Assembly: GCA_023230585.1 (NCBI GenBank)
Contig: JALNXB010000002.1
Span: forward strand, 1 to 64,000
Direction: 5' to 3'
Source of the DNA: a bacterium
GTDB taxonomy: Bacteria > Ratteibacteria > UBA8468 > B48-G9 > JAFGKM01
DNA: 64,000 bases
Part shown: positions 35,144 to 43,966 of the stretch, piece by piece
Layout: the number at the start of each line of letters is the position of its first letter
Numbering within the stretch: position 1 is the stretch's first letter
Notes under the pieces: generated by a model
Seen by the model: the letters and a program-made list of their open reading frames with translations, nothing else
What the model was told of the DNA's origin: nothing
Database searches by the model: none
Program-made: the position numbers and the translations under genes

Positions 35144-35962
35144 CTATTTTCTCCCAAGAATTTTATCTATCGACAAAGAAAGATGATAGATAACAGTTTC
35201 AGGGTGATATCTGTATGGTCCAAATTCAGCTGTTAAGTAACTATTATATCCAGTTTCTTTGAGGGCTTTCATAACTTCTGGCCAATTCACATCTCCTTGA
35301 AGTAAACCACAGAAACCAGTATTGTTTCCTACTGCAGTTTTAAAATCTTTCAAATGAATTCTTTTGATAAGTTTACCAAGAATTCTTATCCACATTTCAG
35401 GAAATCCGTACTTTAAAATGTTGCCTACATCAAAATAGACACCAACAAACTCTGAATTTATTTCTTCAATAAGGTTCTTCATCTCTATTGGTGTAATTAG
35501 AAAGTTGTTCCAGACGTTCTCTACACATATAAAAACTTTGTTTTCTTCTGCTATTGGTGCTACTCTTTTCAAAGATTCAACGCTTCTTTCGTAAGCTTTA
35601 TCATAACTTATAGGTTGGTCTCCTTCTGGGGAAGGACGGATAGCCCCGGGAACAACCAGTAGAGCGTCTGTCCCAAGAATTTTACATATATTAATATCCC
35701 TAACTAGAGTATTCTCTTCTTCTTTCCGTTTTTCAGAAGAATCACTAAACAGAGAGTACCAACCGCCAAGCAAACTCGCTATTTCAAGCCCTTTTGAAAG
35801 AACCTGGTCTTTTACTTTTTTAATTCCTTCTTCTGAGCCATCAACATTAATAATATCACGAGCGTTTAACTCTACTGCTTCAAACCCTGCATCTTTAATT
35901 ATTTGTAACCCTTCTTCAAAATCTCTATTCCCAAAAACTTGAACATTCACACTTTTTTTCAT
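35144..35962 (-). CDS. Sugar phosphate isomerase/epimerase-like TIM barrel
   Basis: 272-aa AP_endonuc_2-type TIM barrel. Metal ligands are visible: Glu in ICVENVWNNF, Asp in GVYFDVGNILKYG, His in IHLKDF, and Glu in YLTAEFG. It belongs with IolE/hydroxypyruvate isomerase-like proteins; substrate unknown. It starts 4 bp after the copper ATPase stop, so both share a transcript. Distant from the other TIM-barrel paralogue at 13005. Confidence 0.85.
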   Translation of the reverse strand: MKKSVNVQVFGNRDFEEGLQIIKDAGFEAVELNARDIINVDGSEEGIKKVKDQVLSKGLEIASLLGGWYSLFSDSSEKRKEEENTLVRDINICKILGTDALLVVPGAIRPSPEGDQPISYDKAYERSVESLKRVAPIAEENKVFICVENVWNNFLITPIEMKNLIEEINSEFVGVYFDVGNILKYGFPEMWIRILGKLIKRIHLKDFKTAVGNNTGFCGLLQGDVNWPEVMKALKETGYNSYLTAEFGPYRYHPETVIYHLSLSIDKILGRK

Positions 35963-35966
35963 TATA

Positions 35967-38216
35967 TTATTCCTCCAAATTTTTGTTTGACATTGTTATA
36001 TTTTTTCTTCTTAACATATTGGCATTTGTAACAACAGAAATAGATGAGATAGCCATAGATATTTCTGCAACAACAGGGTGCATACCACCAAAGATTGCGA
36101 TAGGTATAGCAACAATATTATAAAAGAAAGCCCAGAAAAGGTTCTGTTTAATTTTTTTAAAGGTCTCTTTACTTAAAAGAATAGCAGAAACTATGCCAGA
36201 CAAGTTTCCTTTAACAAGAATGATATCTCCAGTCTCTATTGCGATGTCTGTACCTGTTCCCATAGCTATACCTACATCAGATTTCTTTAAAGCTGGCGCA
36301 TCGTTGATACCATCTCCTACAAACGCAACTTTTCCTTCCTTTTGGAGTTCTTCAATCTGTCTAAGTTTTTCATCTGGCAAAACGTTAGCTATAACCCTCT
36401 CTATACCGGCTTGCTGAGATATTGCTTTTGCTGTTTTTTCGTTATCTCCAGTAATCATAGCAACCTTCAAACCTAACAGTTTTAGTTTTTCAATAACCTC
36501 CTTAGCTTCAGGTTTCAATGTATCTGATAACCCTAAAACTCCGAGCAGTTCTCCTTCTTGGGCAACATAAATAAGAGACCTACCGACATCTTCAATTTTT
36601 TCTAAAGATTTTTTATACTTATTTAAATCTATTCCTTCTGTTTTTAACAGTTTACTGTTACCTGCAATACTTTTCTTATTTTCTATTAAGCCTTTAACTC
36701 CAAGCCCTCTTAACACTTGAAATTCTTCAACTTGTTTGAGTTTTAATTCTAATTTTTCTGCTTCTTTTATTATAGCTTTAGCTAATGGATGTTCTGATAA
36801 AGATTCAAGGGACGCCGAAATAGTTAAAAGTTCAGATTTAGCGTCTTGAGAATCTTTTATTGGTATAATATCTGTTAAAACAGGTTTTCCAATAGTTAAA
36901 GTGCCTGTTTTATCGAGAGCTATTGAAGAAACTTCCTGCATAACCTGTATAGCAGCACCTTTTCTTATAAAAACACCTTTTTTTGCGCCCATCCCTGAAC
37001 TAACCAGAAGAACAGTAGGTGTGGCAAGACCTAACGCACAAGGGCAAGCTATTACAAGTACTGAGATTGCAGCAAGGAGAGCTGGTTTCAACCTGGTTGT
37101 TTCGGTTATGTTGACCCAAGGAAGAAAAAGGAACAATTTTTTGGCATTAAACATAAAGGAAGGGAAAGAAATCCATAACATAAACGTTAACAAAGAGATA
37201 CCTATAATTATGGGAACAAAAACAGATATTACCTTATCAGCAAAATCTTGGGCGGGGATTTTACTTGATTGAGCTTCTTCTACAAGTTGTATTATACGGT
37301 TCAAAAAAGTTTCTTTTCCTACTTTTAGAGCCTTAACTTGCAAAAACCCGTCCTGGTTGAGTGTTGCCCCAATAACATTGTCGCCTTCTTTTTTTGCTAC
37401 AGGCAAACTTTCTCCGCTAACCATAGATTCGTCTACATAACTATCTCCTCTAACTATAACACCATCGGTTGGTATTTTTTCTCCTGGCCTTACCAGCATA
37501 ATATCACCTGTTTTAACTTCCTTAATATCTACCAGTTTCTCAGCACCATCTATAAGTAGTGTGGCTTGTTTTGCTTCAAGGGTTAGAAGATTTTTTATCT
37601 CAAGACTGGCTTCCCCTCTTGCTTTTGTTTCTACATATCTACCTGTTAAGTGAAAAGCCATAATCATAGAAGCTATTGCCGCATAGTTTTCTATAGGTAA
37701 AAATAGACTAAGGGGACCTGTTATAAAAGCAACACCAGTTCCTAAAAATATTAAAAAATCCATATTGAAGGAAAAGTTTTTTGCAGATTTGATTGCCGAT
37801 ATATATGTTTTAAATCCAAGAAAGAAAAGAACAGGTATGGCTATAATTATATAAAATATATTATATAAAAAAACATCTATTTTAGAGAAAAGACCTGTCA
37901 TATGTATAATCATCACTATGGCAACAGGTACAGTAAAAACCCAAGAAAAGATAGCCTTCTGTTTTGCACTCTTTATTTCTAAGACCTCATCTTCTTGTTT
38001 CTCTCCTGCTTGCAAGTCAAAACCTTTAAAATCTCCAGCATTTTCTACTGCTTGCAAAATAGTCGCTACATCAATATTCTCAGCATCGACATAAAGTTTT
38101 TTTGCTGGCAGGTTCACATAAGCAGAAGTAACACCTTTAACCTGTTTTACGGCTTTCTCTACGTTTTTTGCACAAGAAGCACAATGCATACCTTCGACCA
38201 GAAAAGTTTTTTTCAT
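35967..38216 (-). CDS. copA: Cu(I)-translocating P1B-type ATPase
   Basis: 749-aa copper exporter. One N-terminal heavy-metal domain (GMHCASCAKN), eight membrane helices, the membrane metal site CPCALGLATP, phosphorylation loop DKTGTLT, the P1B-specific SEHPLA His-Pro, and hinge GDGINDAPAL are intact. It pumps Cu(I) out of the cytoplasm. Only one metal-binding domain, against two in E. coli. It is the first gene of a minus-strand run with a TIM-barrel gene 4 bp behind. No CueR-like dyad was found upstream. Confidence 0.94.
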   Translation of the reverse strand: MKKTFLVEGMHCASCAKNVEKAVKQVKGVTSAYVNLPAKKLYVDAENIDVATILQAVENAGDFKGFDLQAGEKQEDEVLEIKSAKQKAIFSWVFTVPVAIVMIIHMTGLFSKIDVFLYNIFYIIIAIPVLFFLGFKTYISAIKSAKNFSFNMDFLIFLGTGVAFITGPLSLFLPIENYAAIASMIMAFHLTGRYVETKARGEASLEIKNLLTLEAKQATLLIDGAEKLVDIKEVKTGDIMLVRPGEKIPTDGVIVRGDSYVDESMVSGESLPVAKKEGDNVIGATLNQDGFLQVKALKVGKETFLNRIIQLVEEAQSSKIPAQDFADKVISVFVPIIIGISLLTFMLWISFPSFMFNAKKLFLFLPWVNITETTRLKPALLAAISVLVIACPCALGLATPTVLLVSSGMGAKKGVFIRKGAAIQVMQEVSSIALDKTGTLTIGKPVLTDIIPIKDSQDAKSELLTISASLESLSEHPLAKAIIKEAEKLELKLKQVEEFQVLRGLGVKGLIENKKSIAGNSKLLKTEGIDLNKYKKSLEKIEDVGRSLIYVAQEGELLGVLGLSDTLKPEAKEVIEKLKLLGLKVAMITGDNEKTAKAISQQAGIERVIANVLPDEKLRQIEELQKEGKVAFVGDGINDAPALKKSDVGIAMGTGTDIAIETGDIILVKGNLSGIVSAILLSKETFKKIKQNLFWAFFYNIVAIPIAIFGGMHPVVAEISMAISSISVVTNANMLRRKNITMSNKNLEE

Positions 38217-38491
38217 TTAACAATATTATATTTCTATCTTATGAAATAATCAAATAATTTAAGAAAAAGTATAGTTTTTTTATGTAATTATTTACGTATT
38301 CTCCTCTTTCTATTCTGTTATATTATTATTGAGAATAGCAGTGTGTCTTTGCAAGTTATAACATAAAAAGTAGGTACTTTTATAAAACCTTGATTTTTTT
38401 ACTAAAAAAATGGTACACTTTTTATTCTACTTTTAAAAATTTCAAAGCAATGTTTACCGTAAAAAATAGAAATAATTTTTAGAATAAATCA

Positions 38492-39235
38492 ATGAATATA
38501 CAAGTAAGAAAAGGTTATGAGATAGAGGGGTACATCCTTGAAGAGATGGTTGGAGCAGGAGGTTTTTCTTCTGTTTATAAAGCAAGAACAATATACCCAA
38601 TACCAAAATATGATACTATAATAGCGGTAAAAGTTCTTCATCCAAGACGGCTCGACCGTGTACAATCGAGAAAGTTTGTTGCTGAAGCAAAAATTTCTAT
38701 GTCCTTAAACCATCCCAACATAATAAAAGTTTATCAAGTGAAAAAACAAGATAGAAACCTGTTTATGTTGATGGAGTACCTTGATGCTGACCTTATGAAA
38801 GCTATAAAAACAAAAAATTATCTTTTTACTCCTGAAAATATAGTAAAAGTAATAAAAAAAGCTGGGCAAGGGTTGGCTTTTGTGCATAATAATGCTATCA
38901 TACATAAAGATGTTAACCCTGCTAATATTTTAATATCATTTTCTCTGGAGAAAGTTAAATTTACAGATTTTGGGCTTGCTCACCAGAGGAGACTGTTCAA
39001 GAAAGAAGTAGCCATTAGGGCAGGAACAGATGGATATCTTGCTCCTGAAAGAACAAAAGGGCAACCAGCAAATATTAAAACAGATATATATGCTTTCGGT
39101 AAAACAATTGAAAAAATTTACCGTGAGTTGAATTTTGAATTTTCAGAACAGATATTAAGAATTATAAGAAAATCTACCCATACCGACCCTGAAGAAAGGT
39201 TTTCTTCTATGGAAGAACTGATATACTCTTTATAA
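38492..39235 (+). CDS. Ser/Thr protein kinase, minimal kinase domain
   Basis: 247-aa Hanks-type kinase. Gly-rich loop GAGGFSSVYKA (21-31), ATP Lys47 (AVKVLH), catalytic HKDVNPAN with Asp140, DFG at 159-161, and an APE-like APER activation-segment end. It has Lys rather than Arg in the HRD position. There is no transmembrane or sensor domain, so the protein is cytosolic. The next gene starts 11 bp later. Substrates are unknown. Confidence 0.9.
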   Translation: MNIQVRKGYEIEGYILEEMVGAGGFSSVYKARTIYPIPKYDTIIAVKVLHPRRLDRVQSRKFVAEAKISMSLNHPNIIKVYQVKKQDRNLFMLMEYLDADLMKAIKTKNYLFTPENIVKVIKKAGQGLAFVHNNAIIHKDVNPANILISFSLEKVKFTDFGLAHQRRLFKKEVAIRAGTDGYLAPERTKGQPANIKTDIYAFGKTIEKIYRELNFEFSEQILRIIRKSTHTDPEERFSSMEELIYSL

Positions 39236-39246
39236 GAATATATAAT

Positions 39247-40113
39247 ATGCCTATAAATTTTGTCTATTCAAACGAGTTCCTAAATTATTATGAACCTACC
39301 CATCCAGAATCTCCTGAAAGAGTGAAAAGTATTGTTGAGTTTCTGAAAAAGAAAGGGGTTGGGAAGTTTGTGACACCAGAATATTGTACTGAAGAAGATT
39401 TGATGCTTGTTCATACACAGCAACTTATACATCAGGTTAAAAATGGGCTGTTGCCTTACGACCCTGATACTCCAAACATAAAAAACATCTATAAATACGC
39501 ATCTCTTTCCTGTGGAGCCGCTATAACTGCGTGCAAATTAGCCTTTGAAGGAACAACCTCTTTTTCATTATCTCGCCCGCCAGGTCACCATGCTGGAAAA
39601 AATAGTACAAGTGGGTTCTGTTACTTTAACAGTATTGCTGTGGCAGTAAAAAAACTTGCTTTAAATCAAGGGTTTAGAGTTGCAATATTAGATATAGACG
39701 GTCATCACGGTAATGGGACAGAGGATATTTTTAAAGGAGAAGATAACATAATAATTGTTTCTGTGCATCAGAAACCTTCTTTTCCTGATACTGGCAACAT
39801 TTCTTTTGGTAATTGTTACAATTTTCCTGTTTACAAAGGAAGTTCAGCTAAAACATATTTGGAAAAGTTTACTACGGCTTTATCGGTAATTGAAGAATAT
39901 TCTCCTGATATTCTTGGGGTTTCTATAGGGTTTGATACCCATTGTGCCGACCCTTTGTTAGAGTTACCTCTTGAAGATACACACTACTACGATATTGGAA
40001 AAAAGATTGCTCTTCTTGAGACGAAAAAGTTTTTTGTTCTTGAAGGAGGGTACAGTATTTCAACAATAGGAAATTCTTGTTACTGTTTTGTTAACGGGTT
40101 AACCAAGGAGTAA
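39247..40113 (+). CDS. Histone-deacetylase-family (AcuC/HDAC-like) deacetylase
   Basis: 288-aa arginase-fold zinc deacetylase. Marks: HPESPERVKSI near 20, RPPGHHAGKNSTSGFCYFN with the catalytic His pair, LDIDGHHGNGTEDIF zinc ligands, GFDTHCADPL, and ending LEGGYS. Bacterial members remove acetyl groups from proteins or small amines such as acetylpolyamines. The gene sits between a kinase and a large glycosidase, spaced 11 and 6 bp, and is probably cotranscribed. Confidence 0.92.
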   Translation: MPINFVYSNEFLNYYEPTHPESPERVKSIVEFLKKKGVGKFVTPEYCTEEDLMLVHTQQLIHQVKNGLLPYDPDTPNIKNIYKYASLSCGAAITACKLAFEGTTSFSLSRPPGHHAGKNSTSGFCYFNSIAVAVKKLALNQGFRVAILDIDGHHGNGTEDIFKGEDNIIIVSVHQKPSFPDTGNISFGNCYNFPVYKGSSAKTYLEKFTTALSVIEEYSPDILGVSIGFDTHCADPLLELPLEDTHYYDIGKKIALLETKKFFVLEGGYSISTIGNSCYCFVNGLTKE

Positions 40114-40119
40114 TAAAAA

Positions 40120-43089
40120 ATGTTTAACAAACTTATAAAAGAGTTTAAAACTCCTTCGCCTCTTTTTAGGAGTGCCCCTTTCTGGTCATGGAACGACCAA
40201 CTTGACTCAAAAGAATTGTGTTACCAGGTTGATATGATGCAGAAGGGCGGGTTTGGTGGTGGGTTTATGCATGCAAGGATGGGGTTGGTTACAACTTATC
40301 TTTCTGAAGAATGGTTTGACTGTATAACAAAGACTGTTGAATACTCTAAAGATAGAGGGTTTAAAGCATATATTTATGATGAAGATAGGTGTTCAAGCGG
40401 TTTTGCTAGCGGGATAGTTACTCAAAACCCTGATAATAGAATGAGGTACATAAAGATTCAAAAAAAGAATAAAGAGTACACATACTCATTGATTTTTGGA
40501 CCTAACACCGAGTGGTATAACGGTTCTACGTACGTGGATATTATTAACAAAAATACAGTTAAAGATTTTATGGATTCAACCTACACCCCTTATGAAAACC
40601 TATTTAAAAAATATTTTGGGAATACTATACCTGCTATTTTTACCGATGAACCAAACTATTATAGAGGCAACCTTTATAAATGGGGCGATAAGAACGAACA
40701 GGTTACTGTTTTGCCGTGGACATTCAGTTTTGAAAAGATTTTTAAAGAAACTTACGGGTACGATATCCTGAAAAATGTTGTATATCTTGTAGAAGAAAAA
40801 GAAGGGTACGAGAAGGTTCGGTATGATTACTTTAAATTGTTAAACAGGTTACTCCTTGAAAATTTTGGTATGCAGGTCTATAGTTGGTGCGATGAGAGAA
40901 ATATTGCCTTAACAGGTCATTATATGGGAGAAGAGACACTTTTTTCTCAGGTGCAAAACCTTGGGGAAGCAATGAACTTATACGAGTATATGCATTGGCC
41001 TGGTATAGATTGTCTTGGCAGAAAAACGCCTGTTCCTCTGATACCAAAACAATGTAGTTCTGTTGCTAACCAATTGTCTAAAGAACGTGTTTTATCTGAA
41101 CTATATGGGTGTGCTGGGCAAGATTTTTCGCTTGCTGATAGAAAAAGGTTGGGAGATTGGAATATTGTTCTCGGTATAAACTTTTTCTGCCCTCACCTTT
41201 ATCTGTACTCATTAAGAGGTTGTAGAAAGAGAGATTATCCACCCACTATTTCTCACCACCAACCGTACTGGAATTACCAGAGCGAAATTGAAGATTATTT
41301 TGCAAGAACAAACTTTCTTATGAGTCAAGGTGAGTACTGTTCAAATATTCTTGTTGTTCATCCTGTAGAAAGTGCTTGGTGTAAATTTAGTTTAAAGCAA
41401 GGTAAAACAATTGATAAACTTTTGGAGAGTGGGTGGAACTCTAAAGGAAACTCTGTTTTAACCGATATAGATAACAGGTTAGCAGAACTAACTTTAATGC
41501 TTATTGAGAATAAATTTGAGTATGACTTTGGAAGCGAACATTTAATAGAAAAATATGGCAAAATAGAAGACGGTATATTTACTTTAGAAAACGGAAAATA
41601 TTCTGCTGTTATTATTCCTGACTCAATAACCCTTAGAAGAAAAACTGTTGAGTTACTTGTTGATTTTGGAAGAGCAGGGGGAGTGTTGATTGCTTCAGAA
41701 AGGTTTCCTTCTCTTATGGAAGGAGGTCAACAAGACGAAAAATTATTCAAAGAACTTAAACAACTCTGCCATACATACTCTTCGCTTGATAGTCTAATGA
41801 ATATTCTTGATAAAAATATTGAAAGGTTTGTTCTTGTTAAAGATGCTAACGGAGAAAATATTCCTAAAATATATGTGCATACAAGAAGACTAAATAGAGA
41901 AACTTCTTTGATTTTTCTTACCAATATAACTGCCGATAAAAACTATTTAGCAACAGTAGAAATTTTTAAAAAAGGTGCGCTTTATAAAATGAACTCTTTT
42001 AAAGGAACAGTTGAAAAGACGCCAGTTTCGCATCTTAAAGACGGTAAAATGGGTATCGACTTGGTTTTTCCTCCAGTAGGTTCATATATGTTTCTTTTGA
42101 ATGAATCTGAAGAGCCATTGCTTACAAAGAAAGATGAAAATAAAGAGAGAATACAAGCCCAACTTTCTGGCTGGGATATATCAATGAAGGATTTCAATGT
42201 ACTGGTGCTTGATAGATGCGCTTTTCAAAAAAGTACAGATACACGTTGGTCTGAGAAGATGCTTGCAATAGAAGTTCAAAATGAGATGGAAAAAACGTGT
42301 AACGGTGAAACGGTAAGAGTATTATTTGAATTTAAAGTAGAGGAAGGGTTTTCTCCTAAAGGTCTAAAACTTATTGTAGAAAGTATTGATAACTACAAAG
42401 TTAGCGTTAATGGAGAGTCTTTGAATGCTAAAAGTGGCCAAAGATGGATTGATAAATGTTTTAATGTAGTGGATATACCAGCAAATTTTATAGTATCTGG
42501 AAAAAACAGTATTATCCTTGAAACATTGTTTAATTTACCTAAAAAGGAAGGCACACTTATTTTTAAGAAAGGTGGTACTGAACTGGAAAACATTTATATA
42601 GCGGGAGATTTTTCTGTTGAAGCAGAAGATATACATCATACAGCAGATGGGTATTACCATAGCGGTTTAAAGTTGGCACCTTCACAAAAAATAACAGATG
42701 AAAAGAGTGTAAACTTGCAAGGTTATCCGTTTTATACTGGCATCCTGTCTGCAGAAAAACAGGTTGTTATAGATAAACTGAAAGGTCGATATGTACTACA
42801 ATTTGAGCAGTTTCATTGTACGGTAGTAGAGGTTAGCGTTAATGGAAGAAAGGTTGGGACAGTATATCTTCCTCCTTACCAGATTGACCTGACAGGCTAT
42901 TTAAAAGAAGGAACAAATATAATATCAATTGAATGTGCTGGAACCCTTAGGAATGCGCTTGGACCGTTTCATTTAAAAGAGATGTTCCCAACAATCGTTG
43001 GTCCGGATTCTTTTGAATCGTTTGAAACAGAAGGGTACGCAAATGTACCTTTTGGGGTAGGTAAAACTTTACTTATCCAGGAGTTTTAG
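40120..43089 (+). CDS. GH106-like glycoside hydrolase with C-terminal sugar-binding domain
   Basis: 989-aa protein. It begins with APFWSWNDQLDSKELCYQVD and GGFGGGFMHARMGL, the pattern of the GH106 alpha-L-rhamnosidase-like family. A long TIM-barrel region contains IPAIFTDEPNYY and DERNIALTGHYMGE, and the C-terminus carries galactose-binding-like beta domains (KGRYVLQFEQFHCTVVEVSVNG, typical of GH2-type sugar-binding modules). No signal peptide, so a cytosolic enzyme acting on imported oligosaccharides is likely. Substrate (rhamnoside or other) is not proven. A good AAGGAG site precedes the ATG. Confidence 0.75.
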   Translation: MFNKLIKEFKTPSPLFRSAPFWSWNDQLDSKELCYQVDMMQKGGFGGGFMHARMGLVTTYLSEEWFDCITKTVEYSKDRGFKAYIYDEDRCSSGFASGIVTQNPDNRMRYIKIQKKNKEYTYSLIFGPNTEWYNGSTYVDIINKNTVKDFMDSTYTPYENLFKKYFGNTIPAIFTDEPNYYRGNLYKWGDKNEQVTVLPWTFSFEKIFKETYGYDILKNVVYLVEEKEGYEKVRYDYFKLLNRLLLENFGMQVYSWCDERNIALTGHYMGEETLFSQVQNLGEAMNLYEYMHWPGIDCLGRKTPVPLIPKQCSSVANQLSKERVLSELYGCAGQDFSLADRKRLGDWNIVLGINFFCPHLYLYSLRGCRKRDYPPTISHHQPYWNYQSEIEDYFARTNFLMSQGEYCSNILVVHPVESAWCKFSLKQGKTIDKLLESGWNSKGNSVLTDIDNRLAELTLMLIENKFEYDFGSEHLIEKYGKIEDGIFTLENGKYSAVIIPDSITLRRKTVELLVDFGRAGGVLIASERFPSLMEGGQQDEKLFKELKQLCHTYSSLDSLMNILDKNIERFVLVKDANGENIPKIYVHTRRLNRETSLIFLTNITADKNYLATVEIFKKGALYKMNSFKGTVEKTPVSHLKDGKMGIDLVFPPVGSYMFLLNESEEPLLTKKDENKERIQAQLSGWDISMKDFNVLVLDRCAFQKSTDTRWSEKMLAIEVQNEMEKTCNGETVRVLFEFKVEEGFSPKGLKLIVESIDNYKVSVNGESLNAKSGQRWIDKCFNVVDIPANFIVSGKNSIILETLFNLPKKEGTLIFKKGGTELENIYIAGDFSVEAEDIHHTADGYYHSGLKLAPSQKITDEKSVNLQGYPFYTGILSAEKQVVIDKLKGRYVLQFEQFHCTVVEVSVNGRKVGTVYLPPYQIDLTGYLKEGTNIISIECAGTLRNALGPFHLKEMFPTIVGPDSFESFETEGYANVPFGVGKTLLIQEF

Positions 43090-43090
43090 T

Positions 43091-43966
43091 ATGGATATAA
43101 GGCAAGTTATAGAAAAAGAAGGCGTTATTATAACCGATGGTAGTATGGGAGCATACCTTCAAGAGTTAGGATATTTAGGTATTACCCCTGAATGTGCAAG
43201 TATAGATATGCCTGATTTAGTTGCTTCGGTACATAAAGAGTATATTGAATCTGGGGCGTCTGTTATACTTACAAACACTTTTGGCGCTAACAAGAAACGG
43301 TTGGCTCGCAAGAATTTGGCAAATAAAATTGAAGATATAAATATTAAAAGCGGCGAGATTGCAAAAAGAGTTAGTAGCCAATATAAGGGTATTCTTGTTG
43401 CTGGAGATATAGGACCTTCTGGTGAATTTCTTGAACCTTATGGCAACTTAACAATGAAAGAAGCAGAAGATATATTTGTTTATCAGGCTAAATTTTTACA
43501 AGAGACAGGTGTTGATCTTATTCTGCTTGAAACTTTTCAAGATTTAAAAGAAATTGAGGTTGCATACAACTCTATCAAAGCAAAATATGATTGTTTTATC
43601 ATACCTTCTTTAACCTTGAGTTCAGGCGGAGAAAATAGGACACTTATGGGACAGAAAATAGAGGATTTGTTGGAATGGGCAGAAAAGATAGGTGTTCTTG
43701 GTATAAATTGTGGATTGACAAGCAGGGAAATGGAATCTGTTGTTAGCAAAATAAGAAAGATTTCAGAAATACCTTTATGGGTAAAACCTAACGCTGGGAT
43801 ACCCCAAGTATCAGACGGTAATATAACTTACCCAGAAAGTATAGAAGAGTTTACTGAAAATTGTGTTGAAATGGTTAATAAAGGAATAAAATTTATTGGT
43901 GGCTGTTGCGGAACAACCCCAAAATATATAAAAAATCTTAAAAAGGTAATATATGAAACGGATTGA
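43091..43966 (+). CDS. Homocysteine S-methyltransferase-family protein
   Basis: 291-aa zinc methyltransferase barrel. TDGSMGAYLQELG start, TNTFGANKKRL, substrate/zinc Cys in GINCGLTSR, and the double Cys GGCCGTTPKYI at the end are intact. It transfers a methyl group (from S-methylmethionine, betaine or methyl-corrinoid) to homocysteine; it resembles the Hcy domain alone of MetH. It follows the glycosidase by 1 bp and overlaps the priA-like gene by 14 bp. Confidence 0.9.
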   Translation: MDIRQVIEKEGVIITDGSMGAYLQELGYLGITPECASIDMPDLVASVHKEYIESGASVILTNTFGANKKRLARKNLANKIEDINIKSGEIAKRVSSQYKGILVAGDIGPSGEFLEPYGNLTMKEAEDIFVYQAKFLQETGVDLILLETFQDLKEIEVAYNSIKAKYDCFIIPSLTLSSGGENRTLMGQKIEDLLEWAEKIGVLGINCGLTSREMESVVSKIRKISEIPLWVKPNAGIPQVSDGNITYPESIEEFTENCVEMVNKGIKFIGGCCGTTPKYIKNLKKVIYETD

